The notes below the pieces were generated by a model. The model did no database searches. It was not told where the DNA came from and saw only the letters and a program-made list of their open reading frames with translations. This document shows positions 32,982 to 39,505 of a DNA stretch of 39,505 nucleotides, piece by piece (within the stretch, counting starts at the first letter, position 1; every line of letters starts with the position of its first letter). This stretch comes from JBNKVT01 sp050299335 (lineage in GTDB: Bacteria; Pseudomonadota; Alphaproteobacteria; Rhodobacterales; Rhodobacteraceae), in assembly GCA_050299335.1 (NCBI GenBank), contig JBNKVT010000048.1, positions 1-39,505 on the forward strand, given 5' to 3'. Both the position numbers and the translations under genes were made by a program.

Positions 32982-33314
32982 TCAGCTGTCGTCTTCGTCC
33001 GAGCCGACATCGGCAATGGAATCGAGATCGACCGTGTCGTCGTCATCGTCTTCCAGTAGCTCGTCATCGACATCGGCGTCATCGTCATCGTCGTCGAGAA
33101 CCACATCGTCATCGACCAGATCATCCTCGGCCTTCGGCGCGGCCTCTTCCTTGGCCTTGGACGCCGCGGGAGACTTCGATTTGGGTGCCGTGAGGCTTTC
33201 CAGATCGAAGATAGCGCCGCAGGATGGGCAGGTCATCGGATCGTTCTGCAGGTCGTAAAAGCGGACCGAACATTTTGGGCAAATGCGCTTTACGCCCCAT
33301 TCTTCCTTGGGCAT
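32982..33314 (-). CDS. FYDLN_acid family protein (TIGR02300)
   Basis: A 110-residue protein with a zinc-ribbon-like N-terminus, CPKC and CPSC around the family word RFYDLQNDP (residues 13-34), then a low-complexity tail that is almost all Asp, Glu, Val and Leu with runs of five Asp. This family is conserved in alphaproteobacteria and often lies upstream of a tRNA-Ala gene, as here. Function unknown. The start at 33314 (MPKEEWG) has AGGAG about eight bases upstream; a longer in-frame reading lacks one. Confidence 0.88.
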   Translation of the reverse strand: MPKEEWGVKRICPKCSVRFYDLQNDPMTCPSCGAIFDLESLTAPKSKSPAASKAKEEAAPKAEDDLVDDDVVLDDDDDDADVDDELLEDDDDDTVDLDSIADVGSDEDDS

Positions 33315-33518
33315 CGGGTACTCCTGCCTCGGATTTGCTGAATTTCGTGGCCTCCTGCCACGGGCGGTAACCTTTGTCAAAGACTTTGGTGAAAAACTGC
33401 ACACGTTTAACGAGAGTCGGTCGCGTTTATTTCGCAACTGCAAAAAAACCTTGCCGACAGGAGGGAAGCTGAATAGCTTCGGTATTAAGCCGAGCAGTAA
33501 TAACAGGTAAATGGCACA

Positions 33519-34769
33519 TTGCTATATCACGCCTATGAAATGACCCATGCCGCCGTCGCGCCCCTGCGCCAGGTGGCCCGTATGGGGCACGAGGCGCTGA
33601 CCAGCCCGATGAACCCGTTTTCGGATTTCATCGGCGCGCGGACCTCGGCGGCCGCGCTTGAAATGTTCATCAACGCCACGCGCCGCTATGTGAAGCCGGA
33701 ATTCGGCATCGAGACAGTCGAGATCGCCGGCAGGACTGTGAAGATCACCGAAGAGGTGGTGCTCGAAAAGCCCTTCTGCAACCTTCTGCATTTCCGCAAG
33801 AACAGCAAGGCCGCCGCCGTAGCCAAACAGCCCAAGGTGCTTATGGTCGCCCCCCTGTCGGGGCATTACGCGACTCTGCTGCGCGGCACGGTCAGGGCGA
33901 TGCTGCCCGAGCATGATGTCTATATCACCGACTGGGTGGATGCCCGCGACGTGCCGGTCTCGGACGGGGCCTTCGATCTGGACGATTATACCGATTACGT
34001 GATCGAAATGGTGCGGCTGCTCGGCAAGGACGGCGAGCGGGCTTCGGTCATGGCGGTTTGCCAGCCCGGGGTGCCGGTGATGGTCGCGGCGTCGCTGATG
34101 GCAGAGGACGGCGACCCGCGCCGGCCTTCCTCGGTGACGCTGATGGGCTCGCCGATCAACACCGCGCGCAATCCCAAACAGCCGAACACGCTGGCGACCT
34201 CGCGGCCCCTGGGCTGGTTCGAAAACAATGTCGTCGTGCATGTACCCTGGCCGAACAAGGGATTCCTGCGACGGGTCTATCCAGGGTTCTTGCAGCTGTC
34301 CGGCTTCATGACGATGAATCTCGACCGGCATGTGGATGCGCATATGTCGCAGTTTCGGCATTTGATCCAGGGCGACGGAGACAGCGCGGCGGCGCACCGG
34401 AAATTCTACGACGAGTATATGGCCGTCATGGACCTGACGGCGGAATTCTATCTCCAGACCATCGAGCGGGTGTTCCAGAAACGGCTTCTGGCCCAGGGCA
34501 CCTATGTCTACCGCGATCGTCTGGTGAAACCTGAGAAGATCACGGACATCGCGTTCCTCACCATCGAGGGCGAGAAGGACGACATCACCGGGTTGGGCCA
34601 GACCGGGGCGGCGCATGACCTGCTCCTGAACCTGCCCAACAAGAAGAAACAGCATTTCGTGGCGGAAAAGGTCGGCCATTACGGCGTCTTCAACGGATCG
34701 CGCTGGCGCAAGTCGATCCAGCCTCAGGTGCGCGACTTCATCGCCAGGCACCGAACCAGGGCCCGGTAA
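33519..34769 (+). CDS. phaZ: intracellular polyhydroxyalkanoate depolymerase
   Basis: A 416-residue alpha/beta-hydrolase that breaks down stored polyhydroxybutyrate granules in the cytoplasm. Hallmarks: LMVAPLSGHYATLLRGTVRAMLP (about 108-130), ITDWVDARDVPV (about 136), and the nucleophile loop MAVCQPGVPV with Cys181, the cysteine used in place of serine in PhaZ1-type enzymes; the late EGEKDDITGLGQT carries the acid and VAEKVGHYGVFNG the His. The start is a TTG at 33519 because the family begins MLYxxYEM; the next in-frame ATG (33540) would trim this. No good ribosome site precedes it. The YgjP-like gene follows after three bases. Confidence 0.92.
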   Translation: MLYHAYEMTHAAVAPLRQVARMGHEALTSPMNPFSDFIGARTSAAALEMFINATRRYVKPEFGIETVEIAGRTVKITEEVVLEKPFCNLLHFRKNSKAAAVAKQPKVLMVAPLSGHYATLLRGTVRAMLPEHDVYITDWVDARDVPVSDGAFDLDDYTDYVIEMVRLLGKDGERASVMAVCQPGVPVMVAASLMAEDGDPRRPSSVTLMGSPINTARNPKQPNTLATSRPLGWFENNVVVHVPWPNKGFLRRVYPGFLQLSGFMTMNLDRHVDAHMSQFRHLIQGDGDSAAAHRKFYDEYMAVMDLTAEFYLQTIERVFQKRLLAQGTYVYRDRLVKPEKITDIAFLTIEGEKDDITGLGQTGAAHDLLLNLPNKKKQHFVAEKVGHYGVFNGSRWRKSIQPQVRDFIARHRTRAR

Positions 34770-34772
34770 GCC

Positions 34773-35471
34773 ATGCGCGGGCTTGCGCCCCTTCGCATCG
34801 GGTCGCCACCGGTCGAGATCCTGCTGAAACCCGACCGCCGCGCCCGCAGGTTGGTCCTTCGTGTCTCTTCGGTCACCGGCAAGGCGACGCTGACGGTGCC
34901 GCCAGGCCTGTCGCGCCGCGAGGCGGAGCGTTTCGTCGCCGGGCAAGAGGGCTGGCTGAAGGAAAAGCTCGCATCCCTATCGCCGCCGATCCTGCCGGCG
35001 CTTGGTGGCCTTGTGCCGATCGAGGGCGAGATGGTGCGTCTGGAGGCGGCGCGGCGCGGGATCACCCGGGACGGTGACAGGCTGTCGCTGGGCGGCGCGC
35101 CTCAGGCCGTGCCCGCGCGGCTGAAGGCCTATCTGCAGATGCTGGCGCGCGACCGGCTTGTCGAGGCGTCGGGGAGATATGCAGCCGCTCTGGGCCGGAC
35201 CCATGGACGGATCACGCTCAGAGACACCCGCTCGCGCTGGGGGTCGTGTTCCGAGGACGGTAACCTGATGTTTTCCTGGCGCCTGATCATGGCACCGCCG
35301 GAGGTGCTGGACTATGTCGCCGCCCATGAGGCGGCCCATCTGGTCGAGATGAACCATTCGCCGGAATTCTGGAAGCTGGTGGCCCGGTTGCGACCGGACT
35401 ATGTCGGTTCCAGGGACTGGCTGCGGGCACATGGCACCGGGCTGCACCGGTACCGGTTCCAGGCCTCCTGA
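34773..35471 (+). CDS. YgjP/SprT-type zinc metallopeptidase (DUF45)
   Basis: A 232-residue cytoplasmic protein of the YgjP-like (DUF45, M48-related) metallopeptidase family. The zinc site is AHEAAHLVEMNHSPEFW (about 188-204): HExxH plus a downstream His. The preceding RDTRSRWGSCSEDGNLMFSWRL stretch (about 150-172) is a family signature. The start ATG at 34773 follows the phaZ stop after three bases, so they are probably co-transcribed, a pairing without an obvious functional link. Physiological substrate unknown. Confidence 0.87.
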   Translation: MRGLAPLRIGSPPVEILLKPDRRARRLVLRVSSVTGKATLTVPPGLSRREAERFVAGQEGWLKEKLASLSPPILPALGGLVPIEGEMVRLEAARRGITRDGDRLSLGGAPQAVPARLKAYLQMLARDRLVEASGRYAAALGRTHGRITLRDTRSRWGSCSEDGNLMFSWRLIMAPPEVLDYVAAHEAAHLVEMNHSPEFWKLVARLRPDYVGSRDWLRAHGTGLHRYRFQAS

Positions 35472-35495
35472 ACCGGAGGCCAGCCCCGGGGCGCC

Positions 35496-35541
35496 CCGCT
35501 TTCTTCGAAAGAAAGCGGCCGAAATCTTCCAAAGATTTCGG
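35496..35541. repeat. double 23-bp palindrome, copy 3
   Basis: Two abutting palindromes: 35496-35518 (arm CCGCTTTCTT with its complement) and 35519-35541 (arm CCGAAATCTT with its complement), each with a short central mismatch. It lies 24 bases after the metallopeptidase stop and 56 before the TerC stop, between convergent genes. Same layout and order as 16959-17004. Confidence 0.8.
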
Positions 35542-35597
35542 TGCTTTACGGGATACTCAGCACCAAGGTCCCTGCGTGAATCGCGAAGCATCGCCCC

Positions 35598-36407
35598 CTA
35601 CACACCGTGCCCCGGCTGCCCCTGCTCCAGCGTCCGTTCCGCCGCCAGCTTCTTCTGGTAGCCCCCCTGTACGATCTCGACCATGAACAGCACGAAGATC
35701 GAGAAATAGAAGGTGGTCTTGGCCATCGGCTCGACCGCGAACCCAAAGAGCTTCAGATGCGCCAGATGCCCGCCCTCGCCCAGGAGCACCACGCCGACGA
35801 TCAGCAGGACGAATAGTCCAAGCACCTCGTACATGCGGTTCTTCTTCAGGAACTCTGTCACCCCATCGGCCAGGAGCAGCATGGCCACGCCTGACAGGAT
35901 TATGGCGATGGCAAGGATCGGGAAGACCTCGGTGATCGCCAGGGCAGACAGGATCGAATCGAAAGAGAAGATCAGGTTCATGAAGACGATCAACGCCACG
36001 ACCTGGGTCGCCGACTTGGAGCCCGTCTTGCCGTCGATGGCCTTGTTCAGATGCTCGATCGACAGCATGTGGTGGATCTCTTTCACCGCCGTATACATGA
36101 TGAAGACCCCGCCGAAGAGGAAGACGATGACGGCGAAATTGAAGTCGCCCTCGATAATGCCGGGGAGATGGACCGAGAAGAACGGCGCCTGCAGGGCTGC
36201 GATCAGCTGGATCATGGTGAACAGGAGCACAATCCGGAGCGCGATGGCGATCAGGATACCCCAGCGGCGGACCTTGGCCTGGCTGTCGGCCGGGGCGCGC
36301 TGCGACTCGATGGAGATATAGAGCAGGTTGTCGAAGCCGAGCACCGCCTGCAGGAAGATCAGCATCGCAAGATCGCCGAGATTGGCGAGGGTGAAGAGGT
36401 CGGCCAT
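35598..36407 (-). CDS. TerC-family integral membrane protein
   Basis: A 269-residue inner-membrane protein with about seven hydrophobic segments. The family's two acidic motifs are visible: GFDNLLYISI (about residues 24-33) and NLIFSFDSILSALAI (about 144-158), where the Asp residues in helices mark TerC/Alx/YceF-type proteins. Several of these export manganese; others relate to tellurite resistance. No manganese-riboswitch-like leader could be recognised in the 36408-36460 stretch upstream. The start at 36407 has GGGAG about 11 bases upstream. Basic loop QKVRRWGI and tail KKLAAERTLEQ are cytoplasmic. Specific metal not determined. Confidence 0.87.
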   Translation of the reverse strand: MADLFTLANLGDLAMLIFLQAVLGFDNLLYISIESQRAPADSQAKVRRWGILIAIALRIVLLFTMIQLIAALQAPFFSVHLPGIIEGDFNFAVIVFLFGGVFIMYTAVKEIHHMLSIEHLNKAIDGKTGSKSATQVVALIVFMNLIFSFDSILSALAITEVFPILAIAIILSGVAMLLLADGVTEFLKKNRMYEVLGLFVLLIVGVVLLGEGGHLAHLKLFGFAVEPMAKTTFYFSIFVLFMVEIVQGGYQKKLAAERTLEQGQPGHGV

Positions 36408-36518
36408 GTCGTTGCGCTCCCGTCTGAATTGGCGTGGCGATTTGTAGGGAAATCAGCCGTTATTGTCTGTAGTTAAGGCCGATTTACCGGGAAATTGTCA
36501 TATGGGGACCAGAAAAAT

Positions 36519-36547
36519 TTGTTGCAAAAGCGTGATTCGCGTTATGC
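36519..36547 (+). promoter_or_regulatory. candidate cspA promoter
   Basis: TTGTTG (36519-36524) and TTATGC (36542-36547) are 17 bases apart, a good sigma-70-type match in an AT-rich patch. It implies transcription from about 36554 and a leader of about 117 bases, the length known for cold-shock mRNA leaders. Confidence 0.5.
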
Positions 36548-36570
36548 TTTCGCCACGAAGTTACGGCCTG

Positions 36571-36657
36571 ATGAACTACTGCATGACCTGCGGGGGGGTA
36601 ATACTCAAGGACGCGACTGCGCAGAAACCGGTGCGCGTTGCACCGGTAAGTATTTGA
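36571..36657 (+). CDS. possible 28-residue leader peptide upstream of cspA
   Basis: A small frame inside the cspA leader begins MNYCMTCGGVILKDA and ends 13 bases before the cspA ATG, its TGA touching the cspA ribosome-binding site (GAAGG, 36656-36660). It has a CxxC pair. No ribosome site precedes its ATG, so translation is doubtful; it may be coincidence. Confidence 0.2.
   Translation: MNYCMTCGGVILKDATAQKPVRVAPVSI
36627..36647 (+). promoter_or_regulatory. hairpin in cspA leader before ribosome site
   Basis: ACCGGTGC (36627-36634) and GCACCGGT (36640-36647) form a perfect 8-bp stem with loop GCGTT, ending nine bases before the GAAGG ribosome site. It may take part in temperature- or CSP-dependent control of translation. 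Confidence 0.45.
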
Positions 36658-36670
36658 AGGACTTGCAGAA

Positions 36671-36877
36671 ATGCCTAAAGGAACCGTGAAGTGGTTCAAC
36701 ACTGACAAGGGATACGGGTTCATTCAGCCCGAGGATGGGGGAAGCGACGTCTTTGTCCATATCACCGCGGTTCAGGCCGCCGGTCTGACCTCACTCGCCG
36801 ACAATCAGCCGATCGAATTCGAGCTGGTCGATGGCCGCAATGGGCGAAAAAGCGCGGGCGAACTGAAGGTGAGCTGA
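36671..36877 (+). CDS. cspA: cold-shock-domain protein
   Basis: A 68-residue single cold-shock domain (OB fold) that binds single-stranded RNA/DNA and melts secondary structure. The RNP1 motif KGYGFIQ (residues 13-19) and RNP2 motif VFVHIT (about 28-33) are present, preceded by GTVKWFNTD. It is transcribed alone from a long leader and followed by a strong terminator. Whether it is cold-induced or constitutive cannot be read from sequence. Confidence 0.95.
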   Translation: MPKGTVKWFNTDKGYGFIQPEDGGSDVFVHITAVQAAGLTSLADNQPIEFELVDGRNGRKSAGELKVS

Positions 36878-36903
36878 CGCGGGCGCGTTGATTTCAGAAC
36901 GGT

Positions 36904-36935
36904 AAAACGCCCCGGCCCTGCGGGGCGTTTTATTT
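36904..36935. terminator. rho-independent terminator (cspA / lipoprotein gene)
   Basis: AAAACGCCCCG (36904-36914) and CGGGGCGTTTT (36921-36931) form an 11-bp stem with a six-base loop, followed by TATTT. The A-run on the other side makes it usable in both directions, for cspA and for the convergent lipoprotein gene. Confidence 0.9.
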
Positions 36936-36976
36936 GGGAGCCGCGGTTGTCCACGGGAGCCGGGGCAAGGTGCCGC

Positions 36977-37657
36977 TCAGAAACGCAGCCGCCGATAGAG
37001 CGTCGGATCGAATTCGCAGGCAAAACCGTCGCCATCGGGGTCGAGATTGTAGCGATCCTCCTGCGGCCCGCCATTGGCCAGGAACTGGCGCTGGGCATCC
37101 TCGGCCGCGTCGAAACGGCGGCAAACGCTGGCCGATTGCGAGCGCGAGCGGAACACGTCGCGCTTGTAGATCTTGTCCCCAACGGCATGGGTGGTGGTGC
37201 GCGCGAAGCGCACCACATTTGCGTTTGCGTTGGTATTCACCTGCGGCGCCTCTTCTGGATTGATGACCACCAATTGCTGGCGCGCCGCCTCGCGGCGGCG
37301 GGCGGCCTCTTCGCGTTCGACCTTCTGCTGTTCCAGCGTGGTCAGGGCGAGGTTGATCTCCTGCGCGTTCGGATCAATGCCGATGCCGGTGGGGGAGCTT
37401 CCCGCGGGCGGCGGAGCGGCGGGGGCGGTTCCGGCGAGGGTCTGTTCGACGTCGCGGACCAGCGGATCGGCCACGGGCTGTGTCGCCTGTGCAACAGATG
37501 GCGGCGGGGCCGAAGCCGGCGGCGGCACGATCACTTGCGACGGTGAACGCTGGACGGGCGGCAGATCGACGGGATCGAAAGGGCCACGGCCTCCGGCGGG
37601 CTCGGACGAGCAACCGGCGAGAGTTGCGGCAATCAACGGCAATATCATGCGGTACAT
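36977..37657 (-). CDS. lipoprotein with C-terminal Excalibur-like calcium-binding domain
   Basis: A 226-residue envelope protein. The start at 37657 gives MYRMILPLIAATLAGCSS, a signal peptide with lipobox LAGC (Cys16 to be lipidated); the longer frame from 37708 would overlap gatA. Residues 25-90 are proline/alanine-rich and probably extended; about 100-130 form a charged coiled-coil helix (LALTTLEQQKVEREEAARRREA). The C-terminal part ends DPDGDGFACEFDP near residue 210, the DxDxDGxxCE loop of Excalibur domains, with Cys pairing to VCRRF. Function unknown; calcium binding at the cell surface is a family inference. It follows gatA by 41 bases on the same strand. Confidence 0.8.
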   Translation of the reverse strand: MYRMILPLIAATLAGCSSEPAGGRGPFDPVDLPPVQRSPSQVIVPPPASAPPPSVAQATQPVADPLVRDVEQTLAGTAPAAPPPAGSSPTGIGIDPNAQEINLALTTLEQQKVEREEAARRREAARQQLVVINPEEAPQVNTNANANVVRFARTTTHAVGDKIYKRDVFRSRSQSASVCRRFDAAEDAQRQFLANGGPQEDRYNLDPDGDGFACEFDPTLYRRLRF

Positions 37658-37698
37658 GGGTCTGGGTGCCTCGGGTCTTCTTGTCGTTTTGCCGGACT

Positions 37699-39189
37699 TT
37701 ACCACCATTTTTCCGCTTTTGCAGTAAAACCGGCGGCATTTTCCAAAGAATAGGCAATGTTTAGCATATCCGCCTCACCCCAAGGCTGCCCGATGATCTG
37801 CAGTCCCAGCGGCAGACCCTGCGCATCGCGCCCCGTCGGAACCGAAACGCCGGGAAGACCGGCCAGGTTCACCGTAACGGTGAAGACGTCGTTGAGATAC
37901 ATCTTGATCGGGTCGGCATCGGCCAACTCGCCGATCCCGAAGGCGGCCGACGGCGTCGCCGGGGTCAAGATGGCATCGATCCCTTCGGCGAACACCGTCT
38001 CGAAATCGCGCTTGATCAGCGTCCGCACCCGCTGCGCCCGTTTGTAATAGGCGTCATAGAAGCCCGCCGACAGCACATAGGCGCCGATCATCACCCGGCG
38101 CTTGACCTCGGCCCCGAAGCCTTCGGCCCGGCTGCGCTCGTACATCTCGGTGATCCCCTCGCCCGCCGCGATCTTCGCCCGGTGCCCGTAGCGGACCCCG
38201 TCGTAACGGGCGAGGTTGGAAGAGGCCTCGGCAGGCGCGATCACGTAATAGGCCGGCAGGGCGTATTTCGTGTGCGGCAACGAGATATCGACCAGTTCCG
38301 CCCCGGCATCGCGCAGCATCTCGGCCCCTTGCTGCCAGAGCTTCTCGATCTCCGCGGGCATACCGTCGACCCGGTACTCCTTTGGAATGCCGATCTTCCT
38401 GCCGCGGATATCGCCGGTCAGCGCCGCCTCGAAATCCGGTACGGGGATATCGGCCGAGGTGCTGTCCTTCGGGTCATGCCCGGACATGGCCTCCAGCATG
38501 ATCGCCGCATCGCGCACCGACTTGGTCATCGGCCCGGCCTGATCCAGCGACGAGGCAAAGGCGATGATGCCCCAGCGCGACACGCGGCCATAGGTCGGCT
38601 TGACCCCGACAATGCCGGTAAAGGCCGCAGGCTGGCGGATCGACCCACCGGTATCGGTGCCGGTCGCCGCCAGGCACAGATCGGCCGAGACCGCCGAGGC
38701 CGAGCCGCCCGAGGACCCGCCCGGGGTCAGATCGGCATTCGACCCACCCCCACGCCGCCAGGGGCTGATGGCGGGACCGTAGCAGGAAGTCTCGTTCGAC
38801 GAGCCCATGGCGAACTCGTCCATGTTGAGCTTGCCGAGCATCACCGCGCCGGCATCCCAAAGCCGGGTCGTCACGGTGCTTTCATAAGGCGGCCGGAAAT
38901 CCTCAAGAATGCCCGAGGCGGCCTGGGCGGGCACGCCCTCGGTGCAGAACAGATCCTTGATGCCAAGCGGCACGCCCTCCAGGGCCCGGGCATCACCCGC
39001 GGCAATCCGCCTGTCGGATGCGGCCGCCATGGCCAGCGCCCGTTCCGGCGTTTCGCAGACAAAGGCGTTGAGTGCCCGCGCCGCCTCGATATTGGCGATA
39101 TACGCCTCGGCGAGTTCGCTTGCAGAAAAGGACTTGCCGGCAAGACCGTCGCGGATCCCGGCGATGGTCAGGGTTGTCAGGTCGCTCAT
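37699..39189 (-). CDS. gatA: Asp-tRNA(Asn)/Glu-tRNA(Gln) amidotransferase subunit A
   Basis: A 496-residue amidase-signature enzyme, the glutaminase subunit of GatCAB, which converts Glu-tRNA(Gln) or Asp-tRNA(Asn) to the amidated form. The Ser-cisSer-Lys triad is Lys78 (PLGIKDLF), Ser159 (TPGGSSGGSA) and Ser183 (GTDTGGSIRQPA). The start at 39189 (MSDLTTLTIAG) is chosen over an upstream frame because the family begins there. gatC lies 49 bases upstream on the same strand; gatB is not in the window. Confidence 0.96.
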   Translation of the reverse strand: MSDLTTLTIAGIRDGLAGKSFSASELAEAYIANIEAARALNAFVCETPERALAMAAASDRRIAAGDARALEGVPLGIKDLFCTEGVPAQAASGILEDFRPPYESTVTTRLWDAGAVMLGKLNMDEFAMGSSNETSCYGPAISPWRRGGGSNADLTPGGSSGGSASAVSADLCLAATGTDTGGSIRQPAAFTGIVGVKPTYGRVSRWGIIAFASSLDQAGPMTKSVRDAAIMLEAMSGHDPKDSTSADIPVPDFEAALTGDIRGRKIGIPKEYRVDGMPAEIEKLWQQGAEMLRDAGAELVDISLPHTKYALPAYYVIAPAEASSNLARYDGVRYGHRAKIAAGEGITEMYERSRAEGFGAEVKRRVMIGAYVLSAGFYDAYYKRAQRVRTLIKRDFETVFAEGIDAILTPATPSAAFGIGELADADPIKMYLNDVFTVTVNLAGLPGVSVPTGRDAQGLPLGLQIIGQPWGEADMLNIAYSLENAAGFTAKAEKWW

Positions 39190-39238
39190 ACCCGGCGCAC
39201 CCTGCCGTCGATGCGAGACGCCGGTTCGCTGGACGCGC

Positions 39239-39505
39239 TCATTCGACCACCTTGGGAACGACAAAGAAGCTGTCGTCGTGAGTCGGTGCGTTGGCGACAA
39301 CATCGTCCGCCCGATCGCCCTCGGTGACCCGATCGCCGCGCATTTTCATCGACATGGCAATCACCGACGTCATCGGCTCGACGCCTTCGATATCGACCTC
39401 GTTGAGCTGCTCGACGAAGGCGAGGATCGCGTTCAAATCGGTCTGCAACGCCTCCGCCTCGGCGTCACTCACCCCGATCCGCGCAAGATGGGCGACGTGC
39501 TTGAC
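39239..39505 (-). CDS. gatC: Asp-tRNA(Asn)/Glu-tRNA(Gln) amidotransferase subunit C, 5'-partial
   Basis: The small GatCAB subunit that stabilises GatA. 88 codons are visible, and the frame is open at the right edge, beginning VKHVAHLARIGVSDAEAEA; only about seven residues should be missing compared with the usual 95. A GTG at 39472 is internal, not the start, because the family's VxxVAHLARI helix lies before it. Later landmarks are ILAFVEQLNEVDIEGVEPMTSV and the C-terminal DSFFVVPKVVE. Confidence 0.93.
   Translation of the reverse strand, partial: VKHVAHLARIGVSDAEAEALQTDLNAILAFVEQLNEVDIEGVEPMTSVIAMSMKMRGDRVTEGDRADDVVANAPTHDDSFFVVPKVVE

Noticed and set aside
33522..34946. Minus-strand frame opposite phaZ
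   Set aside because: Antisense shadow; phaZ has all family motifs on the plus strand.
36408..36518. Manganese (yybP-ykoY) riboswitch upstream of the TerC-family gene
   Set aside because: The leader is short and I could not find the conserved loops of that riboswitch on the minus strand.

Overview
The window reads as chromosomal DNA of a GC-rich alphaproteobacterium, most likely of the Rhodobacterales (Paracoccus/Roseobacter type). The grounds are a glp-type glycerol ABC importer beside glpR and glpD, an OxyR/KatG pair, an FYDLN_acid protein, a phaZ-type polyhydroxyalkanoate depolymerase, gatC-gatA, and short GC-rich palindromes at convergent gene ends. Taxonomy is inferred from gene content only.

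Layout. 1-121: end of an IS5-type insertion sequence (transposase N-terminus). 122-631: no convincing gene, with a REP-like motif and a perfect 16-bp hairpin. 632-3164: an unrecognised protein and an ankyrin-repeat protein, bracketed by direct copies of a 20-bp motif that each lead into a hairpin. 3366-10471: a hydroxycinnamate (ferulate/coumarate-type) locus, made of a minus-strand operon (enoyl-CoA hydratase, MarR regulator, amidohydrolase, TRAP binding protein and two TRAP membrane subunits) divergent from a feruloyl-CoA-synthetase-like ligase. 10549-13092: a NIT-domain chemoreceptor. 13477-16726: a two-gene operon of an EEP-family nuclease and a trypsin-like protease fused to an endonuclease-I domain, the best candidate here for an undescribed system. 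17035-25805: glycerol uptake (glpV-S-T-P-Q-U) divergent from glpR-glpD, with operator-like direct repeats in the shared promoter region. 25876-29123: katG divergent from oxyR. 29182-31418: an FAD-linked 2-hydroxyacid dehydrogenase coupled to an exported metallo-beta-lactamase-fold protein. 31848-32663: an orphan PhnC-like ATPase with degenerate catalytic motifs. 32848-32923: tRNA-Ala(GGC). 32982-39505: FYDLN_acid protein, phaZ, a YgjP-type metallopeptidase, a TerC-family membrane protein, a cold-shock protein with a long leader, an Excalibur-type lipoprotein, gatA and 5'-partial gatC.

How the genes work together. The TRAP transporter would import an aromatic acid, the ligase would activate it to its CoA ester and the hydratase (perhaps with the amidohydrolase) would shorten the side chain; MarR probably represses through a palindrome between the two transcripts. 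The glycerol cluster imports glycerol and oxidises glycerol-3-phosphate, but no glycerol kinase lies in the window. The peroxide pair is the classic OxyR/KatG arrangement.

Non-coding structure is unusually rich. There are three copies of a 46-bp element made of two abutting 23-bp palindromes whose arms covary, TAGGGCGGGG-type palindromes that in one case supply the stop codons of both convergent genes, and hairpins placed between genes inside operons. All calls rest on reading the sequence and on family knowledge; no database search was run.
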